NCBI GenBank assembly: GCA_963748095.1 | Contig: CAVVIO010000061.1 | Span: 1 to 59,777, forward strand | DNA from: CAVVIO01 sp963748095 | Lineage (GTDB): Bacteria > Bacteroidota > Bacteroidia > Bacteroidales > UBA10428 | Length of the DNA: 59,777 nucleotides | Reading direction: 5' to 3' | Shown here: piece by piece, positions 44,391 to 53,363 of the stretch | How positions within the stretch are numbered: position 1 is the stretch's first letter | Layout of the letters: each line of letters opens with the position of its first letter | The notes under the pieces: generated by a model | Database searches by the model: none | What the model saw: only the letters and a program-made list of their open reading frames with translations | What the model was told of the DNA's origin: nothing | Made by a program: the position numbers and the translations under genes

Positions 44391-44690
44391 TTATTCATTT
44401 GCCTCATAAAGACGAAGCCTGTTTCTGAGCGCTGTAATTTCATCCTGCATAGCCATTATCTGCTGTAACAAATGAGTGATGGTTTCTATACCTTCCAGGT
44501 TAATATTCAACTCGTAATAGAAGCGAACAATTTTTTCTAATTGCTGAAGCTGGTCCACATCAATAAACTCTGTTTCTTCAATAGTAGTAATCTCTACCAG
44601 TCCGGTTTGTTGTAAGGATCGGATAAATGTAATTTCAATTTTGTGGTTAATACAAAAGTCTTTGACGGCTATTAAATTATCTGCTTGCAT
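44391..44690 (-). CDS. cbpM: CbpM-like chaperone modulator
   Basis: The 99-residue protein starts with VKDFCINHKIEITFIRSLQQ and continues IDVDQLQQLEKIVRFYYELN and a coiled C-terminal end (IMAMQDEITALRNRLRLYEA), the MerR-like helical fold of CbpM. CbpM binds the J-domain of CbpA and inhibits its cochaperone and DNA-binding activities. It is 17 bp downstream of cbpA, as in other bacteria. Confidence 0.9.
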   Translation of the reverse strand: MQADNLIAVKDFCINHKIEITFIRSLQQTGLVEITTIEETEFIDVDQLQQLEKIVRFYYELNINLEGIETITHLLQQIMAMQDEITALRNRLRLYEANE

Positions 44691-44707
44691 TGCCTCCGTT
44701 TTAAAAT

Positions 44708-45595
44708 TTACGATTTGGATAATTCGGTAAATAATGCTTTTTGCTTATCCGTTAAATTTGTAGGGATTTTAACAGAATAGGTTATATATAAATCTCCAAA
44801 TTGCCCTTCATTTTTATATACAGGAAATCCCTTTCCTTTTAACTTAATTTTACTTCCGTTTTGCGTTTCAGGCTTTACTTTTAGTTTTACTTTTCCGATT
44901 AATGTATCGATTGTGATTTCACCTCCCAATACAGCCGTGTATAAATCTAAATCTACCGTAGTATATAAATTATTTCCCAGGCGTTTAATTTTTGGGTGAT
45001 TGGCTATTGAAAAGGTAATGTATAAATCTCCATTCGGTCCACCGTTTATTCCCGGTCCACCATGCCCTGCTATCTTTATTGTCTGCCCGTTTTCAATTCC
45101 TGCAGGTATAGTAATCCGTATATTTTTCCCGTTAACTGTTAATGTTTGCTTATGGGTTTTATAGGCTTCGATTAGTTGGAGATGTAATTCAGCATTGTAA
45201 TCTTCTCCCCTGTATCTCACCTGTCTGCTTCTGCCAGTACCTGCTGCCCGACCAAACATCGATTCAAAAAAATCGGAAAAACCTCCTTCGAATGATGTTT
45301 CTGAAAATCCTGATCCACGAAAATCTGATGATTGTTTCCGGTACTGTTTTGCCTTTTCAAATTCTTCAGCATGTTGCCAATCCTTTCCGTACTGATCATA
45401 TTTTTTACGTTTGACAGGATCGCTCAATACTTCATTTGCTTCATTGATCTGCTGAAAATTCTTTTGCGCATCTTTATCGTTCGGATTTAAATCAGGATGA
45501 TACTTTCTTGCCAATTTCCGGTAGGCATTTTTTATGTCTGCTTGTGTCGCTGTTTTATCTATTCCTAATATTTTATAATAATCTATGAAAGTCAT
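44708..45595 (-). CDS. cbpA: CbpA, DnaJ-like cochaperone
   Basis: This 295-residue protein has an N-terminal J-domain (DYYKILGIDKTATQADIKNA; HPD in RKYHPDLNPND), a Gly/Phe linker (GSGFSETSFEGGFSDFF), and two C-terminal beta domains (ITIPAGIENGQTIKIAGHGG; LKVKPETQNGSKIKLKGKGF). There is no zinc-finger domain, which separates CbpA from DnaJ. It stimulates DnaK and can bind curved DNA. A small membrane-protein gene and operator g lie upstream on the same strand, so it is probably part of the operator regulon. Confidence 0.93.
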   Translation of the reverse strand: MTFIDYYKILGIDKTATQADIKNAYRKLARKYHPDLNPNDKDAQKNFQQINEANEVLSDPVKRKKYDQYGKDWQHAEEFEKAKQYRKQSSDFRGSGFSETSFEGGFSDFFESMFGRAAGTGRSRQVRYRGEDYNAELHLQLIEAYKTHKQTLTVNGKNIRITIPAGIENGQTIKIAGHGGPGINGGPNGDLYITFSIANHPKIKRLGNNLYTTVDLDLYTAVLGGEITIDTLIGKVKLKVKPETQNGSKIKLKGKGFPVYKNEGQFGDLYITYSVKIPTNLTDKQKALFTELSKS

Positions 45596-45761
45596 TGTAT
45601 GACTGAATTGTGTTTAATTGGCCAAATAAAATGGAAAATCAGTATATCTTTTCTCAACAACAGCAATTTTAAAGACATGTTTATAAAAAGACTCTTTTTT
45701 TTTATCTTCTTTGTCGATTTCTGCCCTGGCATTTATTTCTCTTAAACGCATGGGAGATTAT

Positions 45762-45887
45762 TTATTTGTTGGATTTGAGTTGTTTTTTTTGATTTACAAC
45801 TTTAATTGTCAGCCATATAACAATAACAAGTACGACAAAGCCGATAAACCAGCCAAAATCGAATCCGTATTTCATCATTCCATTCAT
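45762..45887 (-). CDS. Small single-span membrane protein
   Basis: ATG 45887 gives 41 residues: MNGMMKYGFDFGWFIGFVVL, then VIVIWLTIKVVNQKKQLKSN. This is one membrane helix with a basic tail, giving an N-out or N-in single-span peptide of the type common in stress operons. It is the first gene after operator g and precedes cbpA by 166 bp on the same strand. Confidence 0.65.
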   Translation of the reverse strand: MNGMMKYGFDFGWFIGFVVLVIVIWLTIKVVNQKKQLKSNK

Positions 45888-45957
45888 TGTAGTCTTTGTT
45901 TTAAATTTTAAATCTGTACAATTCGATTTTTTAGTTTTTCGTAATAAATTAAAAAAG

Positions 45958-46025
45958 CGAAGTTATGTTCCAGCACTCTGACAAGTGTTATATAACTATC
46001 TAAAAGAATTACATCATTCACACAT
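45958..46025 (-). promoter_or_regulatory. Operator-promoter g
   Basis: On the minus strand ATGTGTGAATGATGTAA begins at 46025, second half-site TTATATAA ends at 45988, 22 bp, then TAACTTCG (45965-45958). It faces the small membrane protein and cbpA/cbpM. Operator c lies 86 bp away in the opposite direction. Confidence 0.85.
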
Positions 46026-46110
46026 TTACCGTTAACATACTTTATTACAGACAGGAAATTCTCCCACGACAAGATTTCCATTTCTAAAAATTACCCGGAA
46101 CAAATACACA

Positions 46111-46178
46111 ATGTGTGAATGATGTAACTCTTTATGGAAATTATGTAAAGGTTTAAAAATCAAATTGCAGCATCTTTG
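46111..46178 (+). promoter_or_regulatory. Operator-promoter c
   Basis: ATGTGTGAATGATGTAA (46111-46127), second half-site TTATGTAA ending at 46148, 22 bp, then CATCTTTG (46171-46178). It faces the two-span membrane protein at 46325. The leader (46179-46324) contains a 22-codon frame from ATG 46199 with three Cys, too short to call. Confidence 0.85.
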
Positions 46179-46324
46179 TACAGGATTCATCTGTCTTCAT
46201 GACAATGAGTTTATTCACCGTTACTAATTATTGCTGTAATGGTTGTAATACTCCGGCTTACACTTAAAAAAAGCACGGAATAAGAATAGTAGTTAGACAT
46301 TTAATTTTACTCAAAACTAAATTT

Positions 46325-46537
46325 ATGAGAAAAACAGGAGTTTTAATTTTGGTGGCAGGTTTATTGATTACTGTTTTCACAGGATTCCATTTTGTTACAA
46401 AGAAAAAAGTAGTTGACGTGGGCAATCTGGAAATTTCCCAGCATAAAAATCATGTATTAACATGGTCACCATTCATCGGAGTTGCTGTCATGGTTGTTGG
46501 CGGTGTTGTATTATTTTACAGTGCAAAAACAAAATGA
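46325..46537 (+). CDS. Small two-span membrane protein
   Basis: The 70-residue protein has two hydrophobic segments, GVLILVAGLLITVFTGFHFV and TWSPFIGVAVMVVGGVVLFY, joined by a Lys-rich loop. No family was recognised beyond small inner-membrane proteins of Bacteroidota. Operator c is about 150 bp upstream. It resembles the other small operator-controlled membrane protein in size and charge but not in sequence. Confidence 0.78.
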   Translation: MRKTGVLILVAGLLITVFTGFHFVTKKKVVDVGNLEISQHKNHVLTWSPFIGVAVMVVGGVVLFYSAKTK

Positions 46538-46707
46538 TCCTGCTATTAAAAATTGCAGGTAATTTCATCATTTTATCAATTCCGGTAAATGGATGAACAT
46601 CAGGGTAATTAACTAATATTTGAGACAGCCAATGAAACTTTAGTGACAGCATTTGAGTTGAATTTTACTTTTCCATCTTTCCCTTTCTCAGAATCTAATT
46701 CTAAACT

Positions 46708-48291
46708 ATGAAAAGGAAAATAGTATATTTTTTACTCGGGATTATTCCTCTTGTACTATTGATCAGGCTTTTAATAACAGTATTCGCGGAACCCTGGGTT
46801 GGAGAAAAAATACAGACTGCATTGAATGAAAAGAATGGAGAATACAGGGTTGAAATAGACAAGGTACATATTCTGTTGATTACATCAGGGATAGAACTGG
46901 ATAATATTACGATATGTTCCATGCAGGAACATGGAATTAAAAGGAATATAAACGGAAAAATAGCATCCATAAAATTTAAAGGAATCAACCTCATTAAACT
47001 CCTTTTTAAACATGACATAATCATTCATAAAGTAACCATTTCCAATAGTAGTATCCGGGGCATGATTCCATTTTACCGAAAAGCGACAAAGCCTGTAGTT
47101 TTGACGATGAACATCCGGATTGGCCAATTTTTTTTTAAGAATATAGATCTGGAGTTGGAAAACCCTTCAACTGCAAAATCTTTCTCAATGAAAGAAGGTT
47201 TTTTAAAAGTGTACGATTTACAGGTTGAAAAACAAGATACCTTATCCCCTGGCCTTTTAAAGCGGTTTGATTTCGAAGCAAAGAAACTTGTTTCGGTTTC
47301 ACCAGACAGTATGTATTCGTTTACCACCAGTAATATTAGTTATTCCACAACATCAAATACATTGGCTGCAAAGAGCTTTTCGGTTAAGCCAAATTACACT
47401 GTTTCTGAATTCTCATCAAAGTATGAATTTCAAACGGATTGTATTGAAGCCGATTTAAGGGATATTTATGTTCACAATTTTCATGCGGCAAGTTATTTCA
47501 GGTTCGGGAGCCTGATAAGTTCCTATATTGAAATCAGGAAAATGGATATAAAAGATTTTCTTGATTTGCGAAAAGAATTCCGGCATGAAAAAAAGCCTGC
47601 ATTCCAGGATATGATTTACAACTATCCCGGCGCTATCCAAATTGATTCGATCAGTATAATAAACGGGAATTTCAGTTATACCGAACATGCTGAGAAAGCA
47701 AACCAGCCGGGAAATATCAGCTTCAATGAAATCAGGGCTAAATTATACAAAATAACAAACGACACTATCTACAAGACAGAAAGTGCATCATTAGAAGTTA
47801 AAGGTGATGCTTTGTTAATGGGAAAAGGAAAAATGACCATTTTATTGAAAAGCAAAATATTCGATAAACATAACGCATTTTCAGTTAACGGAACTCTTTC
47901 AGACCTGGAAGCAAAAGATTTGAACCCAATACTGGAGAAAAATGCATTTATTTATGCTATATCCGGAAAAATTGAGACGATGCATTTCAACTTTACAGCA
48001 AATAATACGAAAGCAACCGGTAAAATGACTCTTATTTATCATGGATTGGATGTTGCAGTTAAAAATAAACGGACGGATGATACAACTGCCTTTAAGGAAA
48101 GAATTATATCATTTATAGCCAATAGAAAACTGTTGGATTCAAACCCGGTTCCGGGTGAAAACGTAAGAGTTGGAATTATTCATTATGAAAGAGATCCTGA
48201 AAGATTCCTTTTTAATTATTGCTACAAATCCATCCTGTCAGGTATAAAATCCAGCCTTACTAAAAACCCGAAGAAAAGTAAAAATAAGTAG
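46708..48291 (+). CDS. AsmA-like envelope protein
   Basis: This 527-residue protein has an N-terminal anchor (IVYFLLGIIPLVLLIRLLIT) and then a long beta-rich periplasmic part with repeated short strands (VEIDKVHILLITSGIELDNI; IRIGQFFFKNIDLELENP; DSISIINGNFSYTEHAEK). This is the AsmA/DUF748-like repeat pattern of proteins that span or shuttle lipids between membranes. The usual C-terminal AsmA signature is not clear. It follows the small membrane protein by about 170 bp and ends at the start of an imperfect inverted repeat. Confidence 0.65.
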   Translation: MKRKIVYFLLGIIPLVLLIRLLITVFAEPWVGEKIQTALNEKNGEYRVEIDKVHILLITSGIELDNITICSMQEHGIKRNINGKIASIKFKGINLIKLLFKHDIIIHKVTISNSSIRGMIPFYRKATKPVVLTMNIRIGQFFFKNIDLELENPSTAKSFSMKEGFLKVYDLQVEKQDTLSPGLLKRFDFEAKKLVSVSPDSMYSFTTSNISYSTTSNTLAAKSFSVKPNYTVSEFSSKYEFQTDCIEADLRDIYVHNFHAASYFRFGSLISSYIEIRKMDIKDFLDLRKEFRHEKKPAFQDMIYNYPGAIQIDSISIINGNFSYTEHAEKANQPGNISFNEIRAKLYKITNDTIYKTESASLEVKGDALLMGKGKMTILLKSKIFDKHNAFSVNGTLSDLEAKDLNPILEKNAFIYAISGKIETMHFNFTANNTKATGKMTLIYHGLDVAVKNKRTDDTTAFKERIISFIANRKLLDSNPVPGENVRVGIIHYERDPERFLFNYCYKSILSGIKSSLTKNPKKSKNK

Positions 48292-48413
48292 TGTCGGTAA
48301 GAAAACTCCATTTTCCGCGTTACGCTTGTCAGAAAATTCCTCATTTACATTAGTAAACTATGGATTTTCTGACTTCGCAAGCCTTGAAAATGAACTTTTC
48401 TTATCCAACACCG
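48289..48413. repeat. Imperfect 60-bp-arm inverted repeat
   Basis: One arm starts GTGTCGGTAAGAAAAC, and the opposite end, read on the minus strand, starts GTGTTGGATAAGAAAAG. Matches continue inward (CCATTTTC / TTCATTTTC; GTCAGAAAAT / GTCAGAAAAT). It overlaps the TAG stop of the AsmA-like gene. This could be a small MITE, the ends of a deleted insertion sequence, or a large bidirectional hairpin. The interval 48414-48621 holds no gene. Confidence 0.6.
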
Positions 48414-48621
48414 GACTTTTTGGGCAAGCACTAAGTAACAAACCTTTTCTGATCGAAGTACCAGTTTATTTAACCTGTTTAATTCATGAGATTCTTCATT
48501 TCACCCGACTGTAGCCAGATTAGAATGACAAACTTACCACTACTTGTCATTCTTTTGGGAACCGAAGAATCTGTTGATTAATATGGATATACTAAATTTA
48601 TGAATTGAACAGGATAAATGC

Positions 48622-51600
48622 TTAAACAGGATTTAAATGCATATTTATCATCTTAATCAATAAATCCTTATCAATCGGTTTAGTAATATAATCATTACAA
48701 CCTGCATCCATTGACTTTTCTTTGTCACCAGGCATTACAAAAGCTGTTTGTGCAATAATAAGAACTTCTTTGTTAAACTGACGTATTTGGCGGGTGGCTT
48801 CATATCCGTCCATTTCCGGCATTTTTATATCCATCAGCACTACATCAATGTCAGGATTATCGCGGCAGGCTTCAATTGCTTTAAGTCCGGTATTGACTTT
48901 TATAACTTCTTTTCCGATTTCCTGAACTGCGATATCAATAAGCATTTCCGATACTTCGTCATCTTCGACTATTAGTATTTTAAGTTTTCCGATCTGATCT
49001 TCATTTGCTATATCCGGGATGATAGTTGTATTATTGGTTTCGTCTTCTTTTCCTTTATTATAAGGAATGGTAAAATAGAATGTGGAACCACTATTCTTCA
49101 CGAACCCCGGTCGCTTGTCAACGGATCCAAATCACTCTCCACCCAAATTTTCCCACCAAGCATTTCTACATAGGCTTTGGAAATAGACAATCCCAACCCT
49201 GCTCCTTCATAATCCCGGGTTAATGTGTCGTTGCCTTGCCTGAACCTGGTAAAAATGAATTCTTTTTGTTCCGGCTGAATGCCAATACCTGTATCTTTTA
49301 CAAAAAATTCAAGGTTGTTGTCTTTTTTTTCATAGCCAAATTCAATGGAACCGGTATTGGTAAACTTTATAGCATTTTTAACCAGATTAGTGAGTATTGC
49401 CGTTAATTTCTCCCTGTCTGTATTAATAATGGCTTCATCTGCAGGCAGCGAATTTTTAAAGAAAATTTGTAATTTTTTTTGTTCAGCTTCCGGTCTGAAA
49501 AAGTCAAAAACATCCTGAATTTGTTCGTTTACGTTCGTATCTGAAATAAAAATTTCCATTTGTCCGGATTCTACTTTTGCAATGCTTACCAGGTCGTTGA
49601 TAATGTTAAGCATACGATCACCGCTTTTCTCAATGATGTGAATATATTCAAGCTGTTTTTTACCGGTTAGCATTGGTGTTTTCAACAGCGAGGTAAAGCC
49701 CAGGATACCGTTCATAGGTGTACGTATCTCATGGCTCATATTGGCAAGAAATGCTGATTTTAGCCGGTCGCTTTCTTCGGCTTTCTCCTTTGCGCGTATT
49801 AGTTCAAGTTCATCGCGTTTACGTTCTGTGATAACCTGATTAACACCGTAGACTTTGTAAGTACGCCCCGCGAGATCTTTCAGCGTTCTAAACCGAACGG
49901 ATACATAAGCGACATCACCGTTATCACGAAAAACTCTTGTTTCTGTTTGTCCGAAATAATCCGGGTCGGGTGAATTGATTGCTTCCTGTAAACTTGTACC
50001 TATCATTTTTGAATCATCCGGGTATACAAATCTCCTCACAAATTCTTCACTGCTCATACTATTTCCGCCTTGTTTCTCCGTAGATGTGCCGTGTACAATT
50101 CTGTAATATGCATCATTAAAAATGAAATTTCCTGAATCGACTTCGTATTCCCAATAACCAAGCTTTGCCAATTCTGCCGCAGACGATAAATCTGTTTCCA
50201 TTTTTTTTCGTTCCGTAATATCAATGGCTATACCAATCAGTCCTGAAAATTTGTTGTTTTTATCTTCCATTTTTGTGATAGATAAATAAACCGGGAATTC
50301 CGTTCCGTCTTTTCTTTTTTTCCACAATTCACCATTCCAACCGCCATTCCGGGTAGCCGACAATATTTCATTCACTAATTCAGGCCTGTTATTTGATGAG
50401 CGCAATATGGCTCATTGGTTGTCCAATTAACTCATCTTCACTATAGCCGAATGTTTTAAGGAGGGAATGATTAACGAAAATTATTTTATTTTCCGTATCT
50501 GTAAGGTAAACACATTCATTTATTCTTGCTAAAGAATGGGCCAGCATGGCAATTTTATCTTCCGTTTTTTTTCGCTCGGTAATATCACGTATGTTACACT
50601 GGATTACTTTATGATTATTTACCAAATACATATTACTGACAAATTCAACATCAATCTTTCTCCCGTCAGCCGTTTTAAGCGGTAAATCGTCATAGCGGAC
50701 ATATTCTGTTTGTTGTAATTCTGTAAATTTATCTTTGTTGGCAGCGATGTCTTTGAGCAGTCCGATTTCCCATATTTCCTTATCAATGAACCTTTCTTTA
50801 GAATAGCCCAACAGTTGGATCAGGAATGGGTTGACGTCAATTATTTTTCCGGTTTCTGCATTGAGAATAAGAATACCATCTTTTGCCGATTCAAACAGGC
50901 GCCGGTAACGGGTTTCCAAAATGCTCAGCGCTTCCTCATTCCGTTTGCGATCAGTAATATCCTGGGCAATTGTTGCTACAATCTTTTTCTTGCTTTTTTC
51001 TAAAACATTTGCTGAATTCCACAGAACTGTCTTAATATTTCTGTCCTTTGTTAAAATGTCTATTTCAATAACTTCCGATCTGTCATCGTTTATATTATTT
51101 TGTATTAACTCAAGTGTCGATTTAGTTTTGTTTTTTGGAAAAAGCATGTCAATTTTTTTATCCATAACTTCTGTCGAATCATAACCGCTCAGTTTCTCGA
51201 ATCCGCGGTTAAAACGTTGTATTACCAGTGAAGAATCCCAAATAATAATAGGCGCATGTGCATGGTCTAAAAGAATGTTCAGATATTCGTCAGTTAATAC
51301 GACTTTTTTCCTTTAATGATTTTTCTTTCTGCTTTCGTTCCGTAATATCCTCAAAGGCCAGAAGAATTATCTTCTCTTTTCCAAAGGCGCGTTCAATCTG
51401 CCTGGCGTTTAACAACATTACACGTTTACCTATTGCAGAAAAGTCGTGTTCAACTTCATAGTTATCGAAAGTTGTTTTTTCAGGAAGAATTGTTTCGAGC
51501 AGTTCCCTCAGTTTCAGTATGTCCCACTGGCCATTTCCCAGGTCATATATAAGCTGACCGATCGTTTCCTCCGGGCTTACCTGAAAAACTTCATAAAATG

Positions 51601-52193
51601 AACGACTGGCTTTCATTACTCTCAGGTCCTTATCAATTGCAAGTAAGGGTTCGCGAACCGTGTCGATTATGTTTTCGGCGAACCTGCTTAATTCATCCGC
51701 CGTTTTTTTTATCTCCGCGAGTTCCTTTCGGGTTTTTTCCAGCCCGGCTTCTGTTTCTTTGCGCCTGGTAATATCCCGGATGTTACACTGGATAACTTTT
51801 TGATTGTTCACTAAATACACATTGCTGACAAACTCAACATTGATTCCACGACCATCCGCAGTTTCAAGCGGCAGATCTTCATACCTTACATATTTTTTCT
51901 GCTGTAATTCCAGAAATTTATCTTTATTATCGATAATATCCTTAAAGAACCCTATTTCCCAAATTGTTTTTTCAATAAAATTTTCTTTGGAAAAACCCAG
52001 TAACTCTATGAGAAATGGATTCACATCGACAATCATCCCGGTTTCGGCATCAAGGATAAGAATACCGTCTTTCGCCGATTCAAAAAGACGGCGATAGCGA
52101 ATCTCAGAAGCGGTTAATTCTTCCTTTAAGATTTGTTCTGGTTGCCCATCCCCGGGTTTCTTCTCCTGTATTGTGATTAACTGGTACTTTCAT
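48622..52193 (-). pseudogene. Multi-PAS hybrid histidine kinase 1, frameshifted
   Basis: Joined across breaks, this about 1190-residue protein has six PAS domains, beginning RYRRLFESAKDGILILDAET and each ending in a D-I-T-x-R-K type linker. HisKA follows (MSHEIRTPMNGILGFTSLLK, phospho-His), then HATPase (VKNAIKFTNTGSIEFGYEK; GAGLGLSISKAYVEMLGGK) and a receiver (VLMDIKMPEMDGYEATRQIR). Breaks: between ATG 52193 and about 52140 (+1), near 51303 (+1), near 50400 (+1) and near 49125 (-1); the length, 3n+2, agrees. No membrane segment was seen, so it is cytoplasmic. Operator d lies upstream. Confidence 0.87.
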
Positions 52194-52424
52194 GGTCAAT
52201 TACAGTTAAGTAATGCAAATTCGATCAATGTCGTTTTAGACTTATAATTTCCTTCAGGACTAAACGATCGTCATATTTTTAAAAGCAACGATGTGTAAAT
52301 TTGAGATTCGGGCTTTCTTCTGCCCGGCAGATTAAAGGGTAATTTGCCTTTTTTGCCTGCCTGCCCGTTTATTTCGTGAAGCCGCCTTATTCTTTCTTTT
52401 GCATAAATGATTATAACATACTAT

Positions 52425-52492
52425 CTAAATTAAGTTAATTTTTTCATACAGGATTTACATAACTTTTAAAAAATGTTACATCATTCACACAT
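52425..52492 (-). promoter_or_regulatory. Operator-promoter d
   Basis: On the minus strand ATGTGTGAATGATGTAA begins at 52492, second half-site TTATGTAA ends at 52455, 22 bp, then TAATTTAG (52432-52425). It faces kinase 1, whose ATG is about 230 bp on. No gene was seen in that leader. Confidence 0.87.
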
Positions 52493-52669
52493 TTTCAGGA
52501 GATTAGTGCTCTTTATTTATAAAACACTGAAGCATTGTATGTAACACTCGTGAAACCTGCAGCTTTTCAGATGGGTACGTCCTGTTCCCCTCTTTGAGAG
52601 AGCCTGTGCCGAAGTAGGCGGGAGGTTAGGGGTGTGTACTTTTCAGAAATCCTGGATGTAGTTTTTTAT

Positions 52670-53255
52670 GGATCAGTTTAAATAGTTGTGGAGGCGTATA
52701 TATATGAAAACTCTTGACTTTTCATTTTTTTCTTCCTGTTTTAGCACCAAAGGTGCGCTATCATAAGCCTTGGGCTTCCAGCCCAAGGCGGAATGTAAAC
52801 CCTAAACTTAAGCACCAAAGGTGCGAAGTCTTAATCCCAAACATATCTCTCATCCTATTCTATATCCTGTTTTTTTAAAAAGGCCCTGTATTCATCCTGA
52901 AATGATATTTTCTTGTGATGCGTTTCCTGGTTTATTATATAGTTTTTAACTAATGATTGTGGCATACTTGAAAATATTAATAGTTTGAAATATAACAAGG
53001 TTAATTTTCCGAAAATATTTTCAATAAAATCGAGTAAGTTTTCTTATTAAATTCTCAATTTGGATTAAAATATATATGACCGCGCACCTTTGGTGCTCGA
53101 ATTTCATCTATTATATCAACACATAGCCCTTTGGGCTATGCTTATGACCTGGCTCCTTTGGAGCTGTTAATATTGATAGATCTCCCTATTGTTAATGTAA
53201 AAATATTTTAACTACCACGAAAAGTTTCATCTCCTCAACTTTTCAAATTGACCCG
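52670..53255. mobile_element. MITE-like element, copy 2
   Basis: It has the same ends as copy 1: GGATCAGTTTAAATAGTTG, and on the minus strand GGGTCAATTTGAAAAGTTG at the other side. The internal palindromes are conserved, but the loop of the main one is TCC (CCTTGGGCTTCCAGCCCA) where copies 1 and 3 have GGA, a precise loop inversion. This copy holds the least damaged RAYT remnant. It sits between kinase 1's promoter and the end of kinase 2. Confidence 0.87.
52831..52965 (-). pseudogene. RAYT transposase C-terminal remnant
   Basis: A 44-residue frame, MPQSLVKNYIINQETHHRKI then SFQDEYRAFLKKQDIEYNER YVWD, matches the C-terminal end of REP-associated tyrosine transposases of Bacteroidota. The catalytic HUH and Tyr part is absent. 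In copies 1 and 3 of the element the Gln codon is a TAG. It explains where the surrounding REP palindromes come from: this MITE captured a deleted RAYT-REP unit. Confidence 0.7.
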
Positions 53256-53363
53256 TAACTTTATCGTTACCAATCTGATAAATGAGATTTATGAACCGGG
53301 GACGAAGGACGAGCCTGTATGCAACAGGTATACTCAACGAAGTTAATTTTTCAGGCTAAATGC

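Noticed and set aside
46199..46267. 22-codon Cys-containing ORF in the leader behind operator c
   Set aside because: Too short, no ribosome-binding site, and no relative elsewhere in the window.
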